From Centropus unirufus (lineage: Eukaryota > Chordata > Aves > Cuculiformes > Centropidae): a DNA stretch of 64,000 nucleotides. The stretch covers positions 124,001-188,000 of the forward strand of contig VYZI01000427.1 of assembly GCA_013397695.1 (NCBI GenBank), in the 5' to 3' direction. A program made the position numbers and the translations under genes. Under the pieces are notes generated by a model. That model searched no databases, was not told where the DNA came from, and saw nothing but the letters and a program-made list of their open reading frames with translations. How positions within the stretch are numbered: position 1 is the first letter of the stretch; the number at the start of each line of letters is the position of its first letter. This document shows positions 25,119 to 39,509 of the stretch, one piece after another.

Positions 25119-28100
25119 ACTAGAAACACAGAGAGCAATTCCAGCCTGTGTCAATTGAGAATAAACAAATACAGAAACAGAGATTAAATATTTATATATG
25201 CATTTTATCCTGAAGATTATGATCAAATGGTGCAAGATTAGTTAAAAAAATTAACCCAATTACTTCACTACTGTAATGTGCTTTTTCATGTTTAAAAGTA
25301 ACAAACAACATTGTATAGGGAGAGATAATTTTAAAACTAACTTCAGGCAATCTAATATAAAAAGTGTTTATAGATTAATTATTCTGTCCTATATGAATAA
25401 AAAACAGAGTTTAAACTCCACACATTTAAGAAGGATACAGATATATCACTTCTGGAGTTTGTACAAGCATCTTTGTTTAGATTTCTCTCTTTCAACAATA
25501 GCAATTTCTTTTTAACCTAATTATAAGAGCTATATCATAAAGCAGTCTTTTACATAGTACATCATAAATCATCACAGGAGCCAGGGTGTGGGTCGAGCTC
25601 TAGACTACTTAACTCAGTGAAGGCTAAGACTTATGAACTGCGCACAAATAAACATGTTTTTTAATTTTCAAATTATGTATTCTGACATCACAGAACATAA
25701 ACCTTTGACATACAAATCCATCTATCAGGTGATAATCTAAAACTGGAGCCAAGATAGTAGAAAGAATGGTACCTTCCATTTCTAGTGCATTTCTAGTAAA
25801 GCTTTGTTTCACAAGAATAAATCTCAATTCAGTACAAACTATTGGGAAAACTTAGAGCCACTAGTAAAGAATTCCCAGAAGAGAAACGGGGAAGGAAAGG
25901 GTATAACACAGTTTCCTGTTTAAAGTAAACACAAGAAACTTGAGCAACGCATGGTCTCACCAGAAAGGTTCTTCACAGAAGCAAGAAATTTATATAATGG
26001 CTAATGTACAGCATTCCTCTTTTCTAAAGACTTCATCAATATGTAGCAAAACAATGGCTGGAACAACAGCCTTGGGGAAACCATTAAATAGAGCTCATTT
26101 TGTATTCAAAAACAATAATGAGGAAAGAACAGTTACTGCAGTTCTAATAAAATCAACAGATCATTCATAACAGGTACTTGAAAAACACTGTGTTTCAGGT
26201 GAAAAATCCACACCAGAGACCAGAATTTTCCTTTCGCTCCCCTAGATATTCATTTCACTCTGGAAGGGCAAAGGAAATGCAACAGCATCTTAGTCTTACC
26301 CATAGCATTTTCTGGCTGCATGTGGGCATCACAGTGATACAGAACGGCAGCATCTTTGCAACAAGGATTTTGGCACTGAAAGCTAATGAGACTAACTTTA
26401 AAAAGGTCTGTGCTGGATAGAATCTAAAGGTACAGTGAACAAAGTTCACGTATCTAACTTTCTACTGAAATCCAACTTTGCAGGATCTGATAAGGCAGTA
26501 TATGCCTCCTATTTCTGGAAAGACCAAAAGAGTTTGTGTCTGTGGAAATCTTAAGTCATACACATAGATTTTCTATCACACTTCCTCCCCTGCCTATTTT
26601 TTACCCCATACCTACCAGGAAAAGAATGATACGTATCTCGGTTCTCCTATTTGGTTCATTGTTAGTCCCATGCAAATATGATATTTAGAACAGTAGCTAT
26701 AGAAAGAAATATTTTTTTTCATAATAAAAAAGATTAAGGAGAGGCTACAAACTCAGAGTGGATAATGGTTTTGTCTTATCTCTAACAGCAGATGAACAAA
26801 TTGACTAACTATATGTTTAGAAAAAGCAATTCTATGCAAAATTTTTTAAAAAAATATGTATCTTCCAGGTTTCACATGCCAAAGCTGCAATTCAACTTCA
26901 GTCAAATCAGAGCTCTCTAAAAATAGCCAGAGAAACAACAGATATAATTCATTCTAACAAATATGTGCTGTGCACTATTTCTTTCACATGCATGGGTTTA
27001 AATCTTATTTCCAAGTACACGATTTTGAGGTTTTTTTTCTTTTGTGTGGGTATATGAAGGAAATGCGGGTTTCGTAGTCCTAACACATACGTCTTCCAGC
27101 TGAAGTGGGGTGACAGGAAACAAGAATTGTTTGTCTGGATATTGTATGATTGCAATGGAGGTAACTACTGAAAGAACAAAGACTTCACAGAATCCCTGTG
27201 CCAAATAATCTTGCTTCTATATTTACGAATACCCACTTTTTCAACTTTTATGTATGACTAGCCACATGATGGCCATAGAAATCTAGCCCTGGTTTCTGAG
27301 AATTCAAAGCCTCATGTAGAAATAGTGGAAGCTTTTTCTGTGCAATCTGTACTAAAAATATCAAGTCATCAGTAGTTTAAGTTTCACATTAGCTTCAGTA
27401 GCTTATTCCTTAAAGCAGAAAAATTAGAGTCACAGATCATTTTAAAAACTTTAAATTCACCTGTTCTGCAAAACAGCTTGCACAGTTTCATTTGGACTTT
27501 GCTGAATTATGGTATTAAATTATATATTTATTATTCATTATAAAATGAAACAAGTGTTCTTAAACAGAGGTCCAAGGACACTCAGAATATATTTCTCTCC
27601 TTAATTTCAGACTTTTAGTCAAGGTTTCTTCCTTTTATCTTTACACATCCTTGCTTACAAAGTTATCTTTTCCAACTCTATGTGAATTATCAGCTCACAT
27701 AAAAGCCATGATTGCTTAAGAATAGAAAATATACTCAAAATTGTTAAACATGAAGATGCACAGACAAGCGTGCATAAAACTGTAAATATAGCTTCCTAGT
27801 TGTAGCTTGCTATTCACCTGTATGCTAAGAAGCAACAGTCATAACTGTATTCAATCTGTTTGTGATTTCAAATATGAAATACCAGCATGTGAACCTGGTT
27901 GTTACATATGTGATTACTATAGAAAATTTACAAGTATCTGTATATACAAATGAATCCCCAAATACTGTACAATACTTGCAAACAGCTAGCGACATCCACA
28001 CGCATATACGTTCCTCGTATCCAAACAGAACTAAAGGGACAGATGCTAACTGATGTGTGTCTATGTATAATGAGAAATCATAAAGCTAACTATTTTAAGA

Positions 28101-31100
28101 GAGAAGCAAATTACATCTGTTGAAATGTTGAAGTTGCATTAGATCATAGATTGTATATGTTTGTACATAAGAATAAAAGCCCTACACTAAGAGGGAGGAT
28201 AACTCATAAACCTTGCATGCGTATAACTGGATCTTTCTGGAGATAGGATGGGTGACAAGCCTGTGACAGCAGTCAGGTTATGCTAAATGTTGAGCTACTC
28301 AGCATGGGCAGCTGAAGGGACATGAGAACGCATGTTACATGTATTACCTGCACAAGAAGCTCCTGTTGAATTTAGGAAAAACCATACTTAAGTAGTATCA
28401 TCTGAGCAAAGATTTTGTTCAACTGTGATTTTGAAATTAGTTGCTTTCATTTCAGCTAAGCCATCTTTAGATCCTTCAGTCCTTCAGTGGATCTATTTCC
28501 TACAGTTGTATGCATGCTCTTCTATGATTATTGGATAAACTGAAACGTTTAATACAAAAAAAATTAAGGTCAGTATTTATTAACTGTACTTCAATAAAAA
28601 TTTCTTTTTCCTAATGGGAATTTATATGCAAACATTGCATGAAATGGTTCATTATTAAAAAAGTACATTATGTGATTAAAGAGATTTTTAAATGTGAAAA
28701 TAATAAAATGTACATTTAAGAAAATGTCGTTGGACATAATGAAACTTCAGCTCCTTCAATTTTCTATGGCACTGATTATATGAAAATTCTCCACATTCAT
28801 GTTACAGTAATGATCTAATAAGGTGCGATTTTAATTCGTTTTGGAGCGAAAAAAATCAAACAAAAAAAAAACCCTCCAACAGCCTTTAATTCAAGATGGA
28901 AATGAAGTATACACAGAAAAACATTTTAGTCACATTTTAGGTTACAAATAAATGACACTATATTCAGAAAAGAACATACTCCAATTGCACTATATGATTT
29001 GTTAACTAAATAACAGATATCTACTTTCATTCCCTCCCTGATATATATTCCAATACCTTTTCCCTAGAAGACCCAAACTTAGCTTAGAATTAATTGTTTC
29101 AGTACCCATGGGACACAGTATAGCAATACAAAATAGGCCTGCTGTAAAGGCATATGGAGATGTATAGGCTAGCATGCAGAGCGGAGCATTGAGATTCACT
29201 AACTTTCTCAGTTGCTGACAATGTTGTCTAAATAATTACAGAAGTCTCTATATAATACTGGAATAATCTGAAAAGAACCTCTACTACATACTAGGAGGCG
29301 TTAAAACAAAATTTTACTGTTATATTATTAAGACTGTTTCGTACTCTGTATAATAGTTAGCTGCTTGCCAAACAGAAATTAAGAGGAATATATGCTTCTT
29401 TGGATGTGGATGCATAAAACGAGATGGGGATGCACTGTGCCCCAATGTTAACTCCCTGTTTTCCATTTACATGAATTTAATTACCAATTCTTATATTGAA
29501 GAAACCATCAGATATACAGTAAATTTAAGAAATGACAGCATTACTATATAGAAGCTACAATTCTACTAAAATCTGTATTACTAGCTTTTAAGATGCAAAC
29601 CATTATTTACCACCCAGAAAAAAAAAACATATTAATATTTATGACATTACAAATCTCCATGAAAGCCAATGTCTACTTAGAGTGAAAAAAATTTAGGTTC
29701 CTAGGAAGTCTAATAATCTTGCAAAATCCCATAGTATACATATTACAGCATATGAGTCATGAGCCTCATCTTCACAAGTACACCATAAACACCACTATGT
29801 AATTTATGTATTCCAGTATGCCAAGTCATAATAAGTTTTTGGTGTCAGAAAAATATTTTTGGAGGAGCAATGAATGGACGGAAATACAGATCTCTTCCAC
29901 TCATTTAAAAGATTTCGCTTATGTTGCGCTGGCTCATAGGAGATTTGAAATTTGATGGGGAAGTTATCCTTTGAACAGAAAAGCACATTTTCCCTACCAG
30001 TTTAAATATCAGTCAAGCACAGGTGAGAGAAAACTAAAGTAAATCACCATCCCGTTTGTTGATTTGGATTTTTCAAGTAAAATTTTGACAACTCTGCCAA
30101 AACTGCCCCTTGAACATGATAATCCTTACATGGATCCTCTGAGCACTGAGTAGTAGTACCAGCACATCTTCAGACCCTTCCCTAAAAAGCCAAAGAAATT
30201 GCGGTAGTTAGACACCAAATCTGAAAGTGGAAGGTTTAGTGCTGCATATATCCCCGTCAGAGTATGAAAAGTAAAATGGTACCTCACATTTATTCTTAAA
30301 GAATTCTCTATTCTCTCTCTTCTTAAGGAGATTGACAAGTCAACTCCTATTTGCCAAATTATTTGTCCTCTGACATATGGTAACATTTGTGTTATTATCT
30401 AATAGAGCTGCTATCCAAAAAGAAATCTCCTACATAGTGGAGGTGACAGTTACTTAATGGACACAAAATTATTTTAATTACCATTTCTGTGCTATTCTAT
30501 TAAATTCAATAGAGATGCCCAGTCATATACAGATTCCCAACATGTGATATACAGCAATCTATTCATGAACTGCAAATGAAATGCTTCAGATTTGAAAAAG
30601 AAACAAATGCATAAAGAGCATACTCAACATCTGCACAGAAACACCAGAACGGTTACCCAAATTGGAAGTTATCTTTCAGAAGCAGAAAAAAAAAAACCTG
30701 ACAGTTTACAAAAATCCCTAAAACACTGACAAATAAAGATTTGAATTAGATTACTGTACTTTTTAAGAAAAATATACATATGTTGAAAAGTATACATATA
30801 AAACTCACATCGTTCTCTCAAAGCTGGGAATACAAAAAAAAAGGTTATAAATGCAAAATACAGCAAAGAAAAGAAAAACTACCCAAGTTTTTTGCTCCCA
30901 TTAGTTTTTTTAAAAATAATAAGGCTAGCCACCATTACTGATAATTGACATAACAGTCTCATAAACCTCAAGCAGGAACCATAAGAACGTTCTAGGGAGT
31001 AAAAAAAATAACTAATGTGACAGTTCATTCTACCATAATAATTATGTGCTACATAAAATGAATTTGAAATATTGAACAAAGTTATGCAAAACCATAAACT

Positions 31101-33586
31101 TATGAATAGTTACAATTAATAGCTGGTATTTGCACAAACAGCTGTGACTTCAAATTGACATTGTGGTAAACAATAATGGATTTTATCAGGCTTTATGTTA
31201 ATCAGGCTAAATTTCATCCTCAAACTCATCATAATAAGCACAGAATGTGAAGATCTGTGAGAGCCTCTTTCCTGAATTTAATCATACTGTCCAAGAAAAT
31301 TTTGATCTACTGTAAGAAAAAGTTAATAAATAAGTAAACTTTAAAGCATGTATCAAATGGATAGGTATTTTTTTGACTAAATGGAAACTCTGACTAAAAA
31401 GCCATATCTAGGAGGGAAAATGGAGAATGTAATTGCCATAATACCATTTATCAATGATCCATCTAGTCCAGCCTTCCAACTTCAAAAACACACATAAAAA
31501 TATTTAATGAAGAAAGCAAGACATGCATAAATCATCATCTGCCTTCAGCAAATGCTTCATGAATTCAGAACTACAGGAGTCACCACTGAACCCCACACAG
31601 AACTGAATTTTTATCAATAGTATTTAGAAAGTGCATATACAGACTACTCTCAAACTGATCTTAGAGAAAATAAGTATGTTGAATTATGCAATTATCTTTC
31701 TGCAAATTTTGTATTGTGCTTCTTTTTTTTATTTTAGGCAGAAGTGTATTTTCTGCCACTCCTTGGTATTCAGGTTGAATATACTCATATATATTAATAT
31801 ATTTTGTCAGTCTACTTTTTTTAAAACCTTGTCTTGCAGTAATTTAAAAACATAATGAGTTACAGTTGTAGGGCTACTGTGTTGTCACATGAATTGCTTG
31901 TTCATGAAGACTGCAATTACTTTCTGCTTTCTCATGAATATTTCTTATTTCTATACCAGTAATTCAACTGTCCTGTTCTTTTTCTAGTCCCTTATGAACA
32001 TACACGTCTAATTTATAAGATAAAGAGAATAATTTATGAATTAGCATGCAGTTAATGAAGCATAATAAAAATTGTCTTGTAGAAAATTACTAAATGAAAA
32101 GATTACCACAAACATACAAGATCCAAATTAATTACTGGATCCCAGTGGCAGAAGTCAGAGAACGGAAAAACGGCAGGATTATGGTGATAGAAAGTTCACC
32201 TAAAGTGAAGTCAAAATATCAAAAAGTTACTGAAATACAGTTTCCAAGTCTGAAATCAGTCTATGAGGTCAAAGGGACAGAGGGTAATGGAGCAGTACAA
32301 TGATTTATCAAAAGCTCTTTTCAACGTGGTGACAATGAACAACTCCATACAAGGAATGGTACAATAAAGGGCATATATCCTGTTCTTTCTAATCCTCATA
32401 TCCCCATGGGCCCAGCCCTGAAAACCGCACTGAATCTTTCATAGTCACCACCTTCTAACCATGATCTGATGTATGTTCACAGACTTGCTTCTGATTTGGG
32501 GACATTCTTCACTTTGCAGACTAACCAGTCACTTGGATTTCACGATTTGATGGCAGACCCCTACTTACAGTTTGTAAACCAATATAGATGAGGCCTAGTT
32601 AAAATTCTATTTATTATCAAAGTGTTTATTTTTAAGGGTCACAACAGTATCACTTGTGACTAGCCATTATGAGAGCGAATCTGGCACTGTCAAACAACAA
32701 AAAAAAAAAAACAATTGAAATACTTATTTAGCCCTAAAACATCAAAACATATTGAAAATATGATGGCCAACAGAACAAAATCAAACCTCTTGTTAAGCTA
32801 AACATCATTTCCTCCCTTTTCTGGAAAAAATATCTCCTGACTATTTGAATAGTCCTGAGACTATTTTCATTTCAAAAAGAAAAAAAACAGTGTGATGGTT
32901 CATGTGCAGCATGACCCTTTTTTTTCAAATTTTATTATACTGGACAATCAAAATATTTTTTTAATTTATTAGAATAAATCAGTAACATTTTATATTAAGG
33001 CAAAAGGATAAAAAAGATGTTCAACTGATCAAGTGCCTGTTGAATGAATTGCTTACTTTATCAAATTAGTTCAATTTTAATTATTTTAATTGTTCCATTA
33101 TTTTACACAATTAGGTTGAACACAAGTGCCTGCTTTGGCTTCAGTGGCAACGGGACAGACAAGGACGAAATCTGGATATTTGATGGCAAAAGTCTAAATG
33201 CTATGCCATGCACTAATTGTTGGTCATCCTTCCTCAGATATCTACCCTGACCACTTAACAATATATCCTCTGTTACTATTGTCACTCAGTTCATCAAGCA
33301 TTACATTATCGTGGCCATTCAGTAGCGCAAATAGCTCCTAAAAGGAGACCATGGGCATCTTCAGGCCTATTATAAACTGTCTGGTGAATGATGTCTCCCT
33401 GCTGGGGGTACTGCCCTGATGCATGGGAAGACAGCATCCATAACTCATGGATGGTTGAATTTTGATATGACATTATGAGATGGACATAATGCGTTCTTTG
33501 TTGACATATTTGCAAATCAGGAAGGAAAATTAATTTAATTTTTAAACAGATCCTTCACTTACTAGAAATTGCCTGTTCCACACCTT

Positions 33587-33614
33587 CTCTAAACAAACAT
33601 CTCTAAACAAACTA
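33587..33614. repeat. 14-bp tandem duplication
   Basis: Adjacent units ctctaaacaaacat (33587-33600) and ctctaaacaaacta (33601-33614) match at 12 of 14 positions. Confidence 0.8.
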
Positions 33615-33737
33615 TGACTCATTTTCAAAAGTGAAGGAAATATACAAGACTATCATTATACTCTTTGGAAAATTGTCACTGGCTAACGAGAACGATTTTG
33701 TGAGGTTCAAGGAGAAAGCATGTTAGGTGATACTTAC

Positions 33738-33791
33738 ATCACTGAAGACATTTCCTTGCAACGAACGGTGAAGTTACTTGGTTTGGCACCA
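33738..33791 (-). other. Candidate minus-strand exon (54 nt)
   Basis: On the minus strand a T-rich tract ending in tttatatcag precedes 54 bases followed by a perfect donor gtaagt. The length is a multiple of three. One frame is fully open (1 nt, 17 codons, 2 nt; string GAKPSNFTVRCKEMSSV), while the other two contain stops. The composition is protein-like, but no family is recognised. It would suit a cassette exon of a minus-strand gene. Chance pseudo-exon remains the main alternative. Confidence 0.25.
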
Positions 33792-36700
33792 CTGATATAA
33801 AGAATTAGACATATTTAATGTGATCTCATTCATCATAATAAGCTTCATCTAATTCCATCCTTCAGAAACCTTCATTTATCTAACTTACAAAAGAATATGT
33901 TAAACAAAAGCACTTAACAATATTAGTGCAATTTACATCAAATATGCTAAAGAAAATTACCTAATACAATTTTCTAAACCATTTAGTATTATGAACTATG
34001 AACTAAAAGTGAAAATTACACTTTATGATTTGTAGGCTACAGAAAACACTCTACACCTGAATTCACATAATCCGCATTACCATTGAGAAAGCAGCAAGGT
34101 AGAAGACCTTAATAAATCAGAGAGTCCAAAATAATATTCATTGAATTAGGCAGAAAAATGTCTTAAGTCTCTCTGAATCTACATGAACAAGACACTCCTT
34201 GTGGGACTTTGGCACCTGAGCCAAGGAACTCACTTTTCACTTTAGTATATTTTATTTCCTATGCAAAAGGATAACAGGAGCACTGAAACCAGTCTAAGGT
34301 TCTCAAAATGCATACGATACATCTGGACCAGTATCTGGTGACATCATTAGCAATTTTATTGCTTCTCTGATGTATGCACAAAATATCATTAATGTGATTG
34401 AGTCAACCACCTTCCACCCTAAAAATCTTGAAAACTACTAGAAAAGAAAAAAAAAAGCTGGAAATCCAGAAGTGTTGGTTAACTTACAGGCCTGTTCTAT
34501 CGAAAACTCTAGATCTAGAAACTTTTGCAAGTATTTTATTTTCTGTTACTCAGTAGTAGTTCAGGAAAAATTCACTCCGAAATCTACAAAATAAAATTCA
34601 TGAGTGCAGAGGACTCAGGCACACTTAGAGTTAAAAAAACAGGAATGCTCCCTGAGAAAGGACAAAGATGTATTTTGAATTGTAAAATTAAATATCTGGA
34701 CATTTTCTGGAAAATCAATTCCAAAATTTTGAGATTTTTTTTTTTACATCATACTTTTCAGAAATGCAAGAACAGGAAAGTCATCAAACTGCAGCAATCA
34801 TTTTTTTCAGACTGCAATCTTTGGACATCTACTAAGATAACTCTTATTAATAGATCTTCTCATTCTGTAGACAAGTAATAATTTAAGTTAAAAAATAAAT
34901 ACATGTATTAATATAAAATTTTCTTACAGGAAATGTTCTTAGACTAGCTGGGATTTTTTTAATATTTAAACTACTATAAAGAAAACTTTTTTTCAGGGAC
35001 AAGTAATGAAAAATTCAGAGTACATACAAGTTATGTTTTGACATAAATCTGTATATTATGGTGTCTAATAGACAGAATCTCTAATATGGCACTCTATTCT
35101 TTAAGGCCAAGAAACAGTTTCTCTTCAATAATCACAAAGGAGCAAATAATATATCAAGGAACTTAATTACACAAATACTATGAAGAGCTTTCTTCTATTA
35201 ATTACTATAGAAATAATTATCATTTTAAATTTTTCTCTTCCCTTGTTTCTTTTTCTGTTTTGTAGCATCCAGTTACTTCCATTTGTTAAATTAGATGATA
35301 GTCAAGTTTATCCTAGGCTAAACTATAAAATTTCAAATTAATGTTTAATTCAGAATCCACTATATACCCAAACAGGAATTAAGGTCAAATCAACATTGCC
35401 TACTGTACTAACAATCCATTACACTCAAACTTGTTACTAAAACAACCAACTTTTTCTAGAAGTCCAAGAAAGCAGATCTATGAAATTGTGTGTTTGTAAT
35501 TCTTATTTGATGATTTCTGATCAATTGCAGTGGAGTTAAATTGCTAATTGATATCTCAGACTATAAAGTGTGTTGCATATATTTTTGACTTTCACTTACT
35601 AAGCAATTACTATTTTCCCTTTTCCATGCCCCACAAAGGTCTTTTAGACCTTTAGGATATGAAAAAGATAGAAAAACACCAATGAAGCTGTTTCTTAGCT
35701 AATTTAGGGATTTACAGAACTCTTTAGAAAGGGCAGGACAGAAAAAAAAACAAGGTGAAATTGTCTAATGTAATTCTATATATCAGGTCAAGAGAAAACA
35801 GACACCACGGAACTTTTTTTACAAAAACAAGACCTAGTAAGACAAAAAACGTTATCAAATCATACTATGCTAGGCAACAAAAATCACAAAGAAGTACCAT
35901 AGAATTCGCCTTTTGCCTGGTTTAGAAAGATTAAATTAAATTCCACAGTTAGATTTTCTCTCTATCTTATGGAATTTGGATGCTATAAAAGTGTTACATC
36001 TCCCCTGGAGTTTAAAGAATTTATATACAAGTTGTGGAATAAAAATAAAGTTCCTTAAGTATGCAGCTGTAACAAATACGTCGCTGATTATACATGGCAG
36101 GCATTCTAGCAGTCTGACACAGTGGAAAAAATAAGCATCAAAGTCCTATGGGACTATACGTGGGATTTATGTCAAAATGTAGGGAAAAGAAAACTTCAGA
36201 CAGCATCTTAATCATTCTAAGATTTCTTAAGTAGCATCTTCATAGAAAAGCTGGGGTGGGGAACAAGAAAAAGTGTGATAAAACTTTCAGTAGCTAGAGC
36301 AAGTGTTAATATTAATAGCAGCACTTTAAACATTTGCAATGTAATCTTTACACAATAAAATAAATCAAAATACTTCATTATTCCTCCTTATCTTAAACTA
36401 ATTTCTGAAGTAGAAAATTAAAGTAGCCATCGGAAGAGGATTTATGCAAGAGAACCCTGATACAATTGATATCCAGCTTGAGATTATATTAGAACTTCAA
36501 AATCCTAGAGCTCAAAAATACCATTAAAGGCTAAAATAAATTAAGATACTTAATGTTTGGAGCTTCATATGAATAATGGAACAAATCTTATGAGACAAAC
36601 ACACTTAGTAAGCAGTAGCAAGGAAAGCAAGCGTGCAAATTGTTTGAGATACCAACACATTTAACAAGAAAGTAGCAAGAAAAGCAACTCTGTAAAGATC

Positions 36701-37591
36701 ACAAATTATTCAAAAGCCTCTAGATAAAAATTACCATGTAATTGTTCTGTTTGTCTGCGTGCATTTTTTCCAGAAAGGCTTTACTTTTACTCTGGCCCTT
36801 AGCTTTTGTACTGATTTTTAAAACTCCTTTAGAGTATGTATTTGAAAAATTCCAGTTAGATTTTAAACATCCAGGAATTTCAACATGTGTACTCTGAGTT
36901 TTAAAAGGGAATCAACAAGATAGTTAAAGCAGTAATTATGGCTATTTCCTACTTATAAAAAAATAATATTTCCTACATATAATCCATCCAAAATCTCAAT
37001 ACTTTAAGGTGCCCGAGGGTTAAGCTCTGCAGAGATGTGAACGTTCAGGTACATTACGTCATATAAAATATATATATTAAAAAAATCTAGCATCCACTGC
37101 ATACCCAAATGTAAAATGGTATAGGCCGCAGTAAAAACAACAGATAGGACTCTAAAATATGATTAATGTCTCAATTAAGAAGTCTGCTGTGTCATAAATT
37201 CCTTTCCTATGGTGTTCTCAGAAGGATGCCCTGATTCAAAACCTGTAACAAACTCTACCAACAGAGCTCTCAAAACACCGACTGGAAAACCTCAGGCACA
37301 GATATTTGTGCTGGACAAGGGAATGCTCGAGATAGCTTGTGAACCGGATGAACAACTTTTTCTGAAGAAAGCTGAAGAAAAAGGATACCAGCATTGGCAT
37401 TATTCTGCCTTTGCAGAAAACGAAGTATTTTTATAAAAAATCATGCTGCACAAAACCAACATGAGAAATTTATCATCAGTGTTCAAAACTCACTGACACA
37501 TAAAGAGTTTTACATGCTTTGGAGGAGGGATGTCTTTAGTAAAAAATTACCAGGAAAGATATACATCTTATTTTTGCAAAAATAATACCAA

Positions 37592-37628
37592 NNNNNNNNN
37601 NNNNNNNNNNNNNNNNNNNNNNNNNNNN
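37592..37628. other. Assembly gap (37 N)
   Basis: A run of 37 undetermined bases. The right edge begins with tctcctaaggagga, in which CTCCT and AGGAG form a small inverted repeat around a single A. The true length and content of the gap are unknown. No ORF or feature should be read across it. Confidence 0.99.
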
Positions 37629-37916
37629 TCTCCTAAGGAGGATATTAAAGTAAATCCTGACCTAGGTGAGTACAGTTAAATAAAAGGCCAAATAGTAGAA
37701 GCAGACAATCAAAGTAATATTGGAGATAGTCACACTTCGGTATTTTTCATGGTGAATATGAGCTTTTGATACCAGTGGTATACTGTAAATATAGTGTATC
37801 ATTGAATGTTGTGAAGCAATCTAAATTTCTGAAAATTTTTAACACGTATGCTATTCGGCATCTAAACTTCAAAACTTTATCAACATTATGTGCAACCCTA
37901 ATTATTAATTAGGTAT

Positions 37917-37958
37917 TATATTAATATTAATTAATATTAATATTAATATATTAAGTAT
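37917..37958. repeat. TTAATA-type AT repeat
   Basis: An imperfect array of attaatatta and taatatt units, wholly A and T and largely self-complementary, about 290 bases from the assembly gap. It can form hairpins on either strand. Confidence 0.85.
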
Positions 37959-39482
37959 TATTGTTTTCTTGAATGAATCTGAATAATTTACCTCTTACGG
38001 CCTCTTATGCTGAAGTAAATATCTCAGTTGAAATTCCCACTAAAAAATATAAGCATCCTGAAATTTATTTTCCTTGAATAACTATTACTGTGGATCCAGA
38101 CATCTGCATTTCCAAAGAAGTGCCTTATGTCAGTATATCCAATGTCTCTATGATTAAGTATTTAGGGATATGTGTAAACCAGATACTTGGGTTTCAGAAA
38201 AAGACATTTCTTGCAGAACATGAACACATTTTTTCAAGATGGCACAAAACAAGATATAAAACAGTACTAAATGGTTCATCAGAGTTTAGTACTCAGTTTC
38301 CCTGTGTTGATTCCTATTGCATTCTCAATATTGAGTTACTGTTCATTTACAACTACAGCAGAATGATGAACTAATTCTGTGGGATATTAACCCAAGCTAA
38401 ATACCTAGAATTTCATTAGATATGCAGAAAACATTAATCTATTTTCCAGATGTGCAGTATTTCACCAAAACCTCACTACACTTTTCACCAAAGACTTCAC
38501 AGCAAAATGAAATGTTGTTATAGAATAATATTATGACTTCACTGCTTTTACAGAACATAAATACAATAACTTTTATATACTGAACAGATTTCATAATAAA
38601 TTCTAGGCACATAAATGTATATTGGGTAGATAAATCAAGTGCCATATAATTTACATAAACTACTTTAATTAAACTTGTCAAATGCATGACTAAAACATAT
38701 TTTGTAATCAAGAAGCATTTCGAGAGCATTTTAAAAAATTTAGCTTTTATTTATCAAAAGCCAAATACAGAAAAGGACTCCAGGGCAAAAATGGCATCTA
38801 GCAGTGAAACTAATATTGATTACCTCAAAACTATTCACAGGTTTAAAGATAAGCATGTGCTTAAGTGTCTTGCTGGGTCACAGCCCAGTTGCCCAAATAT
38901 GCCACCATTAATCACACAATGAAAGCAATTACTGCAGGTTTAGCTTCATTAACTTGGAATGTGAGAAAAGTCAGAACTCTATAGGAGACATTAAGTAGCC
39001 ATCCCAAGGCCATCCAACACAGTTCTTTTATGTTTGTAATGTATGTATAATAATTATCAGTGGGAAAACAAAAACTGCAGGTCAGACCTCGAGTAGCAAC
39101 ACACCACCTCAATGGTTATCTTGTTTTATGGACAATGCTGGAAGAACCACATAATAAAAAGATAATATGCTTCTGAATCACCCAGTGGCTGATTTTATTT
39201 GCAATGTAATAAAAACTTCAAACTTTGTAAGGACTGTTCCTCAGTCATAGGAGATCATAGCCCACATATGTAAAAATCACTATTTCTATATAAGACATGA
39301 TGAAAAAAATCAACCGGTCTCACTCTCAGTAAGATGATTTTGCAGTTTATTTCACATCCTAGGAAATATTTTTAGATAGTATGCATTTCTAAATGAGACA
39401 TTTTTCAGGTTGTAAAATGATATCAACTCGTTCAAGTCTGAAGAGAATTTTAATTTCTTCTAAAAGTAATCCAACAATGTTT

Positions 39483-39509
39483 GGGGGGAAAAAAAAAAAA
39501 AGAGAGAGC
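39483..39509. repeat. G-run, A-run and GA-repeat tract
   Basis: Six G are followed by about thirteen A and a short GA repeat on the plus strand, a simple homopurine tract. The overlapping 93-codon ORF (39393-39674) takes its Lys/Arg-rich segment from this and is not convincing. Confidence 0.8.

Larger units (their letters stand above)
25119..37591. other. Unique AT-rich sequence up to the assembly gap
   Basis: No established gene occurs in these 12.5 kb. One exon-like minus-strand interval (33738-33791) is listed separately. A moderately GC-richer patch at about 33100-33520 has short open frames on both strands without a recognisable family. A 14-bp tandem duplication lies at 33587-33614. 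A possible scrap of antisense CR1 tail at about 31455-31480 is too short to call. The remainder is AT-rich with A/T runs. Confidence 0.55.

Noticed and set aside
26300..26405. Minus-strand exon-like interval ending at a gtaagac-type donor with a Cys-rich frame (QNPCCKD)
   Set aside because: Two frames are open over the same span, the acceptor is mediocre, and the apparent similarity to disintegrin Cys spacing does not extend beyond a few residues.
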